The position numbers and the translations under genes are program-made. This document shows, in pieces, positions 1 through 6,220 of a stretch of DNA of 14,405 nt. Location of the stretch: assembly GCA_947303535.1 (NCBI GenBank), contig CAMYYQ010000004.1, positions 1-14,405 on the forward strand, written 5' to 3'. The notes beneath the pieces were generated by a model. It was not told where the DNA came from. It saw nothing but the letters and a program-made list of their open reading frames with translations, and did not search any database. Origin of the DNA: an uncultured Ruminococcus sp. Its GTDB lineage: Bacteria > Bacillota_A > Clostridia > Oscillospirales > Ruminococcaceae. The first letter of the stretch is position 1. Each line of letters opens with the position of its first letter.

Positions 1-2
1 AG

Positions 3-410
3 AAGCTTGCATTCAATACCGCTATCAGCCAGATGATGATATTCGTCAATGCTGTGTACAAGAACGGCAAGTGCCCAAGGGAATACGCCGAGGGACTCAT
101 CAAGATGCTGTCCTGTATCACTCCCCATATGGGCGAGGAGATCTGGAGCATACTTGGTCATGACGATACCATCGCCTACGAGAGCTGGCCTGTATACGAC
201 GAGGAGCTCTGCAAGGAGGACACCATAGAGATAGTTGTTCAGGTAAACGGCAAGCTGAAGGCAAAGCTGAATATCGCTATGGACGCAGACAAGGATTCGG
301 TAATGGAAATGGCCATGTCAGACGAAAAGGTCAAGGAGTCCATTGACGGAAAGACAATAGTCAAGCAGATATATGTACCAAATAAACTTGTTAATATTGT
401 AGCAAAATAA
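3..410 (+). CDS. leuS: Leucyl-tRNA synthetase, C-terminal 135 residues (5' truncated by window edge)
   Basis: This is the end of a class I leucyl-tRNA synthetase, which charges tRNA-Leu with leucine in the cytoplasm. The reading frame is already open at base 3, before the first ATG at 33, so the gene starts outside the window. The visible part begins FNTAISQMMIFVNAVYK, typical of the helical anticodon-binding domain, and continues with the CITPHMGEEIW segment and the small C-terminal domain (EIVVQVNGKLKAKL, then VKQIYVPNKLVNIVAK), which contacts the tRNA elbow. The HIGH and KMSKS catalytic motifs and the editing domain lie upstream and cannot be judged. The stop is TAA. The next gene on this strand has its own promoter, so leuS is probably the last gene of its transcript. 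Confidence 0.95.
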   Translation, partial: KLAFNTAISQMMIFVNAVYKNGKCPREYAEGLIKMLSCITPHMGEEIWSILGHDDTIAYESWPVYDEELCKEDTIEIVVQVNGKLKAKLNIAMDADKDSVMEMAMSDEKVKESIDGKTIVKQIYVPNKLVNIVAK

Positions 411-413
411 CGA

Positions 414-435
414 ATTTTTTTCACGTTAAAAAAAT
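414..435. promoter_or_regulatory. A/T-tract inverted repeat upstream of the rpsU promoter
   Basis: An 8-base A/T arm (414-421) is repeated inverted at 428-435 around a 6-base spacer, ending two bases before the rpsU -35 box. As a hairpin it would be weak because it has only A-T pairs. The A- and T-tracts are better read as a possible UP-like element for the strong downstream promoter, or as poor termination for leuS. This interpretation is inference. Confidence 0.35.
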
Positions 436-437
436 GC

Positions 438-466
438 TTGACAATCAACTTAAAATGTGGTAAACT
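438..466 (+). promoter_or_regulatory. Sigma-A-type promoter of rpsU
   Basis: A perfect -35 box TTGACA (438-443) is followed by exactly 17 bases and a -10 box TAAACT (461-466, 4 of 6 matches to TATAAT). Transcription would start near 473 and give a leader of about 130 nt before the rpsU GTG. A/T tracts lie immediately upstream. The spacing and the match make this a confident prediction. Confidence 0.8.
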
Positions 467-499
467 ATTAATATATTCTTTATAACTATTTATATGTAA

Positions 500-605
500 T
501 CTGCTATATAGTGGGGGACGCGATGTCTACCGCTCGACAGGGTGGTTAGCATAGATGCTTCGGAGCAAAGCTCCGTGCAACCTCTGAACAAGGGAGGGAA
601 ATTTA
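500..605 (+). ncRNA. Candidate structured rpsU leader with an SD-covering hairpin
   Basis: Three consecutive hairpins can be drawn in the leader. P1 pairs 529-533 with 542-546 (one G-U pair), and the bases around it (524-529 with 552-557) can extend the pairing. P2 is a perfect 6-bp stem, CGGAGC (561-566) with GCTCCG (570-575), around an AAA loop; it can be extended by TGC/GCA across a small internal loop. P3 pairs CCTCT (581-585) with GGAGG (593-597), which is the Shine-Dalgarno sequence of rpsU. The layout suggests a translational switch or autoregulatory leader, as many ribosomal-protein genes have. I do not recognise a described RNA family here. Confidence 0.5.
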
Positions 606-779
606 GTGGCAGAAGTTCGTGTTGGCAAAAACGAGTCTTTAGACACAGCTCTTAAGAGATTTAAGAGATCATGTGCAAAGGATGGCGTAATTGCTGAGGT
701 TCGTAAGAGAGAGCACTACGAAAAGCCTTCAGTTAAGCGTAAGAAGAAGTCTGAGGCAGCTCGTAAGCGTAAGTATTGA
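606..779 (+). CDS. rpsU: 30S ribosomal protein bS21
   Basis: The 57-residue protein starts at GTG (606) with GGAGG at 593-597, eight bases upstream. It reads [20 protein letters not shown] at the N-terminus and ends in the Lys/Arg-rich tail [15 protein letters not shown], the hallmark of bS21. bS21 is a small protein of the 30S platform near the anti-Shine-Dalgarno end of 16S rRNA and is needed for efficient initiation. The length matches the family (about 57-70 residues). The gene forms its own unit, with a sigma-A promoter at 438-466 and an intrinsic terminator at 807-828. The non-ATG start and the possible masking of the SD suggest regulated translation. Confidence 0.95.
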   Translation: MAEVRVGKNESLDTALKRFKRSCAKDGVIAEVRKREHYEKPSVKRKKKSEAARKRKY

Positions 780-806
780 TCTTGCGAAATTATTAATGTT
801 GATAAA

Positions 807-828
807 AGCGGGCTGCGGCTCGCTTTTT
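807..828 (+). terminator. Intrinsic terminator after rpsU
   Basis: AGCGGG (807-812) pairs with CTCGCT (819-824) with one G-U pair, around a 6-base loop, and is followed by a run of T to 828. It lies 27 bases after the rpsU stop and before yqeG. Since no convincing promoter follows it, yqeG may be expressed partly by readthrough. Confidence 0.75.
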
Positions 829-857
829 CATTTGTTTGAACGGAGTTGACAAATAGC

Positions 858-1385
858 TTGGGTTTAAAACATAAGATAACAAAAACCGACGTGGATTTTG
901 CTTTCAGAAAAACTGTCCATATCACACCTGCATTTCTGGAAAAGCACGGTATCAAGGGACTTATCCTTGATGTTGACAATACTCTTACTACACATGATAA
1001 TCCCGTTCCTGCCGAGGGGATAACTGAGTGGCTGGAAAATTTGAAAAAGAACGGGATAAAGTTGATAATAGTATCGAATAATCATGCAGAGCGTGTGAGA
1101 CCCTTTGCTGATCCGCTTGGACTTGATTTCGTCAGTGACAGCGGCAAACCGCTGAAAAGGGGATATACAGCAGCTATGAAGAAAATGGGACTTTCTCCCG
1201 ATGAGACTGCTGCCGTGGGCGATCAGCTTTTTACAGACGTATGGGGAGCAAACTTCGCAAAGGTGAAAATGTTATATGTTGAACCTATGGAGCTTGAACC
1301 AAAGTCGAAAAGGTTCATAAGATTCAAGAGAGTTCTTGAAAAGCCTTTTCTTCCAAAGAAATTTGTCGATGATAAGAAGGAGTAA
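858..1385 (+). CDS. yqeG: YqeG-family HAD-IIIA phosphatase
   Basis: A cytoplasmic HAD-superfamily phosphatase of the YqeG type, 175 residues from a TTG start at 858 (GGAG at 842-845, spacing 12). A second in-frame TTG at 846 directly abuts that GGAG and is less likely. HAD motifs are in order: LILDVDNTLT with nucleophile D38 and acid/base D40, the motif II segment LIIVSNN (S73), a motif III lysine in GKPLKRG (K97 or K100), and AVGDQLFTD with acidic residues D122 and D127. The physiological substrate of this family is not established; members have been linked to phosphate monoester hydrolysis. It ends two bases before the aroQ ATG, so the two are probably co-transcribed and coupled. No strong promoter is visible between the rpsU terminator and this gene. 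Confidence 0.85.
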   Translation: MGLKHKITKTDVDFAFRKTVHITPAFLEKHGIKGLILDVDNTLTTHDNPVPAEGITEWLENLKKNGIKLIIVSNNHAERVRPFADPLGLDFVSDSGKPLKRGYTAAMKKMGLSPDETAAVGDQLFTDVWGANFAKVKMLYVEPMELEPKSKRFIRFKRVLEKPFLPKKFVDDKKE

Positions 1386-1387
1386 AT

Positions 1388-1819
1388 ATGATAAAGAAAA
1401 TACTTGTTATACACGGTCCTAATCTCAACCTCTTGGGAGAGCGTGAGCCGGGAGTTTACGGTAATTCTTCCATTGATACGCTTAACAGCAATATAATCGA
1501 CCGCGCAAAGGAACAGGGGCTTGAGTGCGAGATATTCCAGTCAAATCATGAGGGAGCTATCATTGATAAGCTCCATGCTGCAAGAACTACATTTGACGGA
1601 GTTATCCTCAATGCAGGTGCGTATACACATTACAGCTATGCTATACGCGATGCTATTGCAGCTATAAAGATACCTGTTATCGAAGTACACATCAGCAATG
1701 TTTTTGCGCGTGATGAGTTCCGCTCAAATTCAGTTATCGCACCAGTTTGCAAGGGCAGCATAAGCGGCTTCGGCTTCGGCAGCTACTATCTTGCAGTACA
1801 GGCACTTGCTGAGCTTTGA
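1388..1819 (+). CDS. aroQ: Type II 3-dehydroquinate dehydratase
   Basis: The 143-residue enzyme catalyses the third shikimate step, 3-dehydroquinate to 3-dehydroshikimate, as a dodecameric cytoplasmic type II dehydroquinase. The sequence shows the flexible lid HGPNLNLLGEREPGVYG with the catalytic Arg and Tyr, FQSNHEGAIID, the active-site segment LNAGAYTHYSYAIRDAI, the catalytic His in EVHISN, and the substrate-binding RDEFRSNSVIAPVCKG. All expected residues are present and the length is normal for the family. GGAG at 1379-1382 gives a good ribosome binding site with spacing 5. It overlaps no gene but sits tightly between yqeG and pepP. The order aroQ-pepP-efp matches the conserved yqhS-yqhT-efp cluster of Bacillus. 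Confidence 0.95.
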   Translation: MIKKILVIHGPNLNLLGEREPGVYGNSSIDTLNSNIIDRAKEQGLECEIFQSNHEGAIIDKLHAARTTFDGVILNAGAYTHYSYAIRDAIAAIKIPVIEVHISNVFARDEFRSNSVIAPVCKGSISGFGFGSYYLAVQALAEL

Positions 1820-1829
1820 GAGGTGCATA

Positions 1830-2894
1830 ATGTCGAGATTTGACAAGCTTTTCGAGGAGTTTGAGGGGGCGGACTGCGCCCTTATCACCTCGGACATAAA
1901 CAGAAGATATTTTACGGGTATGAAGTCATCAGCAGGAGTTGTTCTTGCGTTCCCCGATAAGGCGTATTTGCTTATAGATTTCCGCTATATCGAAAAGGCA
2001 AGGGCAACTGTAAAGGACGCTGAGGTAATAGAAGCCAAGAAGCTCTATCCTCAGATCATGGACCTCCTGACAAAGCACGGTGCAAAGTCTATGGCTATAG
2101 AGTCGGAGACAATGACCGTCAAGGAACTCAATGCCTACGAGCACTTTTATACAACTATTGACATCATACATAACGATAGCCTGAGTAACGCTATATCCAA
2201 TCTGAGAATGGTAAAGGACGAAAGCGAGATAGAGTGTATAAGAAAAGCTCAGGAAATTGCTGAGAAAGCTCTTGAGGACGTAAAAGGCTTCATAAAAGTG
2301 GGCGTGACAGAGCGTGAGATAGCATTGGAGCTTAATCGCCTTATGTTTGCTTACGGAGCTGAGGACTTATCCTTCGATACTATCGTACTTTCAGGCACAA
2401 ATACTTCAATGCCTCACGGAGTCCCCTCCGATAAAAAGGTGGAAAACGGCGAGTTCGTGCTCATCGACTTCGGTGCGGTATATAACGGCTATCACAGCGA
2501 TATGACACGTACTTTCTGTGTTGGAGAGCCGAGCGACGAGATGAGAAAGGTATACGATATCGTACTCAATGCACAGCTTGCAGGCATAGAGGCTGCAAAG
2601 GCAGGTATACTGGGCTGTGACCTTGACAAGATTTCCCGTGATATTATCGAGCAGGAGGGCTACGGCAGCTGTTTCGGACACTCTCTCGGTCACGGAGTAG
2701 GTATGGAGATACATGAAAAGCCCAATGCTTCGCCGAATTATAAAGCTCCGCTGAGCTGTGGTGCAGTCGTTACCATAGAGCCGGGAATTTACATAGAAGG
2801 CAAGTTTGGAGTGCGTATAGAAGATTTTGTCATTTTAACTGAAAATGGCTGCGAAAACTTGACAAAAAGTGCAAAAAATCTCATATCTTTATAA
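1830..2894 (+). CDS. pepP: M24-family Xaa-Pro aminopeptidase (YqhT-like)
   Basis: A 354-residue cytoplasmic metallopeptidase that removes N-terminal residues preceding proline. It has the two-domain layout of the family: a creatinase-like N-terminal domain (about 1-125) with ALITSDINRRYFTG, and the pita-bread catalytic domain. The five dinuclear metal ligands are visible: Asp in VLIDFGAVY, Asp in YHSDMTRTF, His in GHSLGHGVGMEIHE, Glu in VTIEPGIY and Glu in GVRIEDFV. I chose ATG 1830 because the family begins about here and GAGGTG (1820-1825) precedes it. An upstream in-frame start at 1791 would lie inside aroQ and adds a non-family extension. The gene begins 10 bases after the aroQ stop and is followed by efp. 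Confidence 0.92.
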   Translation: MSRFDKLFEEFEGADCALITSDINRRYFTGMKSSAGVVLAFPDKAYLLIDFRYIEKARATVKDAEVIEAKKLYPQIMDLLTKHGAKSMAIESETMTVKELNAYEHFYTTIDIIHNDSLSNAISNLRMVKDESEIECIRKAQEIAEKALEDVKGFIKVGVTEREIALELNRLMFAYGAEDLSFDTIVLSGTNTSMPHGVPSDKKVENGEFVLIDFGAVYNGYHSDMTRTFCVGEPSDEMRKVYDIVLNAQLAGIEAAKAGILGCDLDKISRDIIEQEGYGSCFGHSLGHGVGMEIHEKPNASPNYKAPLSCGAVVTIEPGIYIEGKFGVRIEDFVILTENGCENLTKSAKNLISL

Positions 2895-2911
2895 TAATAT
2901 CACTTTAGGTA

Positions 2912-2940
2912 TTGCAAAAATTACCGAAATGTGATAAAAT
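2912..2940 (+). promoter_or_regulatory. Sigma-A-type promoter of efp
   Basis: TTGCAA (2912-2917) and TAAAAT (2935-2940) are separated by 17 bases, and a TG dinucleotide one base before the -10 makes it an extended -10. Transcription would begin near 2947, about 36 bases before the efp ATG. This lets efp be expressed separately from aroQ-pepP. Confidence 0.75.
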
Positions 2941-2982
2941 AAAGTATCATGTTAATTTGAAAAAATACGGAGGTTATTAATA

Positions 2983-3540
2983 ATGATTTCAGCAGGAGAT
3001 TTCAGAAACGGCGTTACTTTTGAGCTCGACGGACAGGTAGTTCAGGTAATTGAATTCCAGCACGTTAAGCCTGGTAAGGGTGCCGCTTTTGTAAGAACTA
3101 AATACAAGAACGTAATCACAGGTTCAGTTGTTGAAACTTCTTTCAACCCAACTGCTAAGTTCCCAACAGCATTCGTTGAGAGAAAGGATATGCAGTACAG
3201 CTACAATGACGGTGAGCTTTACTACTTCATGGATCTTGAGACATATGAGCAGGTTCCGATCAGTGCATCTACACTCGGCGATAACTTCAAGTTTGTTAAG
3301 GAAGAGATGATCTGTAAGATCCTTTCATACAAGGGCAACGTTTTCGGTGTTGAGCCACCTAACTTCGTTGAACTCAAGGTTACACAGACTGATCCTGGCT
3401 TCAAGGGCGATACAGCTACAAACGCTACAAAGCCTGCTACACTTGAGACAGGTGCAGAGATCAAGGTTCCGCTCTTCATCGACGAAGGCGAGATCATTCA
3501 GGTCGACACAAGAACAGGCGAGTATATGTCAAGAGCATAA
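2983..3540 (+). CDS. efp: Translation elongation factor P
   Basis: EF-P (185 residues, the usual length) binds between the P and E sites of the ribosome and rescues stalling at consecutive prolines. The N-terminal KOW-like domain carries the loop [14 protein letters not shown], whose tip lysine K32 is the residue that receives the post-translational modification in this family. The two OB-fold domains follow, with the C-terminal signature [20 protein letters not shown] and the ending [12 protein letters not shown]. The ribosome binding site is GGAGG at 2969-2973. It has its own promoter at 2912-2940 and is probably co-transcribed with the CD1247-type gene 45 bases downstream. No epmA/epmB-type modification genes are visible. 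Confidence 0.97.
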   Translation: MISAGDFRNGVTFELDGQVVQVIEFQHVKPGKGAAFVRTKYKNVITGSVVETSFNPTAKFPTAFVERKDMQYSYNDGELYYFMDLETYEQVPISASTLGDNFKFVKEEMICKILSYKGNVFGVEPPNFVELKVTQTDPGFKGDTATNATKPATLETGAEIKVPLFIDEGEIIQVDTRTGEYMSRA

Positions 3541-3585
3541 GCTCACCATTTTATAAAGACTTTATTTTGAGAGGAGGAGCTTGTT

Positions 3586-4056
3586 ATGAAGCTTACCGAG
3601 AAAATGTCATATTTACAGGGACTTATCGACGGTCTTGAGATCGATTCTTCCACTAAGGAGGGAAAGGCTCTCATTCAGATGTCAGAGGTAATGTCCGAAA
3701 TGGTAATGTATGTTGAGGATCTTCAGTCACAGGTCGACGAGCTTACAGAGCTTTGCGATATTCTTGATGAGGATCTCGGAGCTGTAGAAGATGATTTCTA
3801 TGAAGATCTTGACAGCGACGAAGAAGACGATGATGAAGATTGGGACGACGATGACGAGTTCGATTTCGATGATGACGATGATGAGCTTTACGAGATCACT
3901 TGCCCGACCTGCGGAGATACTATCCTTCTTGATGAGGGTATGATCGAAGAGGGTTCTATGAAATGTCCTAATTGTGATGAGCTCCTTGAATTTGATTACG
4001 ATGACCTCACTATTGAGGATTTCGAGGACAAGGCTGAAGAGCCTGAAAAGAAGTAA
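3586..4056 (+). CDS. CD1247 N-terminal-domain zinc-ribbon protein, acidic linker
   Basis: This 156-residue soluble protein matches the clostridial family described as having a CD1247 N-terminal domain; its function is unknown. Residues 1-65 (KMSYLQGLIDGLEID and the following heptad-like helix) form a predicted coiled-coil. Residues 66-102 are almost entirely Asp/Glu (for example EEDDDEDWDDDDEFDFDDDD). Then comes a zinc ribbon with two CPxC knuckles: C106/C109 in CPTCGD and C127/C130 in CPNCDE. The C-terminus is again acidic. A GAGGAGGAG ribosome binding site precedes the ATG. It follows efp closely, with a terminator just after it, so efp and this gene form a two-gene unit. A role in binding a basic partner or nucleic-acid machinery is only a guess. 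Confidence 0.8.
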   Translation: MKLTEKMSYLQGLIDGLEIDSSTKEGKALIQMSEVMSEMVMYVEDLQSQVDELTELCDILDEDLGAVEDDFYEDLDSDEEDDDEDWDDDDEFDFDDDDDELYEITCPTCGDTILLDEGMIEEGSMKCPNCDELLEFDYDDLTIEDFEDKAEEPEKK

Positions 4057-4074
4057 TCTGCTTTATAAAAACAG

Positions 4075-4113
4075 GCTGCGGATAGAGCTATCTTCCGCAG
4101 CTTTTATTTTTTT
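4075..4113 (+). terminator. Strong intrinsic terminator closing the efp unit
   Basis: An 8-bp perfect stem, GCTGCGGA (4075-4082) with TCCGCAGC (4094-4101), encloses an 11-base loop and is followed by a T-rich tract to 4113. It lies 18 bases after the CD1247-type gene and insulates the sigma-factor cassette. Confidence 0.9.
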
Positions 4114-4183
4114 CGGAAATTTTTATTTTTTTCTGTATCGAAAGTTATGCAGCGTAGTCTTATAGTTGAAGGCGGTGAGAAGT

Positions 4184-4672
4184 ATGAGTCAGGTCGAAGA
4201 GCTCTACAAAGACTATTTCCATGATGTATTCCTTTATATACGGTCATTGTCAGCTGACGAATCACTTGCTGAGGACATTACTCAGGAGACATTTTTCAAG
4301 GCTATAAAGTCTGTTGACAGCTTCCGCGGAGACTGCGACATAAGGGTATGGCTGTGTCAGATAGCGAAAAATCTGCTGTATACACACAACAAGAAGCAAA
4401 AACGTTACACAGGTGAGGAAGTGCCTGAGACAGTTCCGGATACTTCCGTGACTATGGAGGAGCTTCTTGAAAACAGCCAGCAGTCAATGGAGATACACCG
4501 AGTACTTCATACTCTTGTCGAACCTTATAAAGAGGTATTCACCCTGAGAGTGTTCGGAGAACTCAGCTTCCGACAAATAGGTGATATCTTTGGAAAGACT
4601 GAAAGCTGGGCGCGAGTGACATTCCACCGTGCAAAGCTGAAGATAATAGATGAACTGGAGGTACAGAAATGA
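4184..4672 (+). CDS. ECF-type RNA polymerase sigma factor (sigma-70 family)
   Basis: The 162-residue protein has only sigma regions 2 and 4, the layout of extracytoplasmic-function sigma factors. Region 2 (about 5-72) includes LYKDYFHDVFLYI, AEDITQETFFKAIKS and the -10 recognition segment DSFRGDCDIRVWLCQIAKN. Region 4 (about 103-156) includes EPYKEVFTLRVFGELSFRQI and the helix-turn-helix FGKTESWARVTFHRAK. I chose ATG 4184, preceded by GGTGAG; an in-frame TTG at 4166 has no better site. The stop overlaps the start of the next gene (ATGA), and that gene encodes a zinc-finger membrane anti-sigma factor, so this is a self-contained signalling pair. I saw no convincing ECF-type autoregulated promoter in 4114-4183. 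The regulon is unknown. Confidence 0.9.
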   Translation: MSQVEELYKDYFHDVFLYIRSLSADESLAEDITQETFFKAIKSVDSFRGDCDIRVWLCQIAKNLLYTHNKKQKRYTGEEVPETVPDTSVTMEELLENSQQSMEIHRVLHTLVEPYKEVFTLRVFGELSFRQIGDIFGKTESWARVTFHRAKLKIIDELEVQK

Positions 4673-5316
4673 AAAACTGCGATATGATAAAGGATTTGCT
4701 TCCGCTGTATGCTGACGATGTGTGCAGCGATGAGAGCAGAAAAGCAGTTGAGGAGCATATAAGAAGCTGCCCTGACTGCAAATCAGAGCTTGAAAAGCTC
4801 CGTAAGAACGTCACTGTAAGCCCTCAGAAGGACGCAGCAGTACTTAAACGTATAAAGCGACGTCTGCGCATAGAGAAGCTTGTAGTGAGCCTTATAAGCG
4901 TTCTGGCTATATGCGGAATTTTGCTTTACGGGCTTGTATATTGCATAAATGATTACAAGTCGATGGACATTGAGAAGTACAAGATACTTGAAAATGTAAG
5001 CGCCATCGAGCATGATAATGCTGTATGGCTCGATATAAGAGGTTTTGCAGCGTCATTTGATGTAGATGTTCCGACTTTAAGCGATACAAACGGCAAACAT
5101 CTTGGGATCGACGATGATTTTGACAGTGAAAAGAAAAACGGATACGGTATTACTCTCAAACAGCGCAGGATAGACGATTTTACGTTCGATCCCACAGGAA
5201 GTCTGAAAAGCTTTGAGATGAAGTTATTCGATCTTGACGAAAAGAAAGATATGATGAAGGTTTTCTACTACGATGATGTTAATGATAAAGAGTATATTTT
5301 GTGGGAGCGTGGTTAA
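4669..5316 (+). CDS. Membrane anti-sigma factor with zf-HC2 domain
   Basis: A 215-residue single-pass protein. Residues 1-45 form the anti-sigma zinc-binding domain, MKNCDMIKDLLPLYADDV followed by EEHIRSCPDCKSEL; H30, C34 and C37 give the HxxxCxxC motif and C4 is a likely fourth ligand. After a basic stretch (KRIKRRLRIEK) comes one transmembrane helix at about 71-93, leaving an extracytoplasmic domain at 97-215 that I do not recognise. The family holds its cognate sigma factor inactive at the membrane until a signal triggers release or proteolysis. It overlaps the sigma gene by four bases, so translation is coupled. The outer domain, rich in Asp and Lys, is the probable sensor. Confidence 0.88.
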   Translation: MKNCDMIKDLLPLYADDVCSDESRKAVEEHIRSCPDCKSELEKLRKNVTVSPQKDAAVLKRIKRRLRIEKLVVSLISVLAICGILLYGLVYCINDYKSMDIEKYKILENVSAIEHDNAVWLDIRGFAASFDVDVPTLSDTNGKHLGIDDDFDSEKKNGYGITLKQRRIDDFTFDPTGSLKSFEMKLFDLDEKKDMMKVFYYDDVNDKEYILWERG

Positions 5317-5317
5317 A

Positions 5318-5599
5318 ATGACTGAGAGAAGATTTAGTATACCGCTGATACTGCTTGCTGTGGTATCCTTTGGAATAGGCTTTTTTGGATTTGCAGTGGA
5401 GAGTATAGTATTTGCTGTGGGAGTTATAATAGCTTCCATGAAACTTCGTGAGAAATATCTTATAAAGATACCCATAGCCATATGCATAATATCAATTGTC
5501 TTTTCGGCTGCATTCATTGCCTTTATGATTTATACAGGAACTAAAGGCGGTTATAATGATTACTGGCTTATGAAGCTTATTTTCGGACAGCCTAAATAA
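5318..5599 (+). CDS. Small integral membrane protein, sigma-factor cassette
   Basis: This 93-residue hydrophobic protein begins one base after the anti-sigma stop (GGGAG at 5303-5307 inside that gene) and looks translationally coupled. An upstream in-frame ATG at 5273 would add 15 residues but lies inside the anti-sigma gene. Segments at about 7-28, 29-42 (short) and 50-72 are hydrophobic (PLILLAVVSFGIGFFGFAV; IPIAICIISIVFSAAFIAF), so two to three membrane passes are likely. The Gly-rich helical hairpin is reminiscent of DUF4190-type small membrane proteins, but the match is weak. Its position suggests an accessory or target of the sigma/anti-sigma pair. Function unknown. Confidence 0.65.
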   Translation: MTERRFSIPLILLAVVSFGIGFFGFAVESIVFAVGVIIASMKLREKYLIKIPIAICIISIVFSAAFIAFMIYTGTKGGYNDYWLMKLIFGQPK

Positions 5600-5603
5600 A
5601 ATG

Positions 5604-5633
5604 ATTGCCCCCTCGGTTAACCGAGGGGGCAAT
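5604..5633. terminator. Perfect palindrome between convergent operons
   Basis: A 30-nt perfect inverted repeat with arms of 15 bases (core GCCCCCTCGG/CCGAGGGGGC) and no spacer. As RNA it gives a GC-rich hairpin of about 13 bp with a TTAA loop on either strand. It lies 4 bases after the small membrane gene and 9 bases before the end of the convergent ANTAR gene. It is therefore probably a bidirectional terminator, although neither side has a long U-tract. Confidence 0.75.
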
Positions 5634-5642
5634 GCTATATTA

Positions 5643-6212
5643 TTATTCATACTGTGCAAGAATTTTCAGAGCAGTTTCCAGTCGGGTCTGACGATTGTTC
5701 ATTGCCTGCTTTTCGATGTATTTATGAGCCTGTGGCTCTGTGAATTTCAGATATTTCATAAGAGTGGTCTTTGCGCGGTTAATGGTACGCATCTCCTCGA
5801 TACGGTTCATTATATCCGCGTTTTCCTTTTTAACACCTGCCATACGTACTCTTGCGGCGATAATAAGCCGTATTGTACGCTGAAGCTCTTCTCTTGTTAC
5901 GGGTCTTGACAGTACGTTTACGCCGCTGTCTGAGACTCTGTCGGCGATATCTTCCGAAACATCGCTGCCGCAAATGAGTATCATACCTGCGGAGGTGGAC
6001 TCTGCTATCATTTCTGCAAGCTCCTGACCGAATTCATCGGGCAGGGGCGTATTTATTATAACAAGCTCCGGCTCAGTCTCATTTTTTACCAGTCGTCGGG
6101 CTTCACTGCCACTGACAGCAACAGCTGTCCTTCCGCAGCCCTCTATGCGCAGGAGCTGCTCGCAAAGCTCGGAAATTTCGCTGTTTGAAGATACGATTAT
6201 CGCTCTGTCCAT
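5643..6212 (-). CDS. ANTAR-domain antiterminator with degenerate receiver (NitR-like)
   Basis: A 189-residue cytoplasmic regulator. Residues 1-118 resemble a response-regulator receiver, but the usual acidic pocket is missing: the first strand reads AIIVSSNSE, the phosphoacceptor position in LVIINTPLPD is N54 instead of Asp, and the conserved Lys of strand 5 is R103 (VLSRPV). A helical linker follows. Residues 135-187 are a good ANTAR RNA-binding domain (RTINRAKTTLMKYLKFTEPQ, AHKYIEKQAMNNRQTRLETA), a family that binds paired hairpins in nascent RNA and prevents termination. It starts 8 bases after the GS-like gene, with its GAGG overlapping that gene's stop, so the two form an operon. In clostridia, glnA-linked ANTAR proteins (NitR) control nitrogen genes; the same role here is inferred. 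Confidence 0.88.
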   Translation of the reverse strand: MDRAIIVSSNSEISELCEQLLRIEGCGRTAVAVSGSEARRLVKNETEPELVIINTPLPDEFGQELAEMIAESTSAGMILICGSDVSEDIADRVSDSGVNVLSRPVTREELQRTIRLIIAARVRMAGVKKENADIMNRIEEMRTINRAKTTLMKYLKFTEPQAHKYIEKQAMNNRQTRLETALKILAQYE

Positions 6213-6220
6213 AGTTTACC

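Noticed and set aside
1791..1829. N-terminal extension of the Xaa-Pro aminopeptidase from an upstream start
   Set aside because: It overlaps the 3' end of aroQ, lacks a ribosome binding site and adds residues not seen in the family.
3814..3892. Low-complexity GATGAC-type repeat as a possible microsatellite
   Set aside because: It is explained by the Asp/Glu codons of the acidic linker, with irregular codon choice and no constant repeat unit.
4114..4183. Autoregulated ECF promoter starting at GGAAAT (4115-4120)
   Set aside because: No CGTC-like -10 appears at the right spacing, and the region is mostly T-tract left by the preceding terminator.
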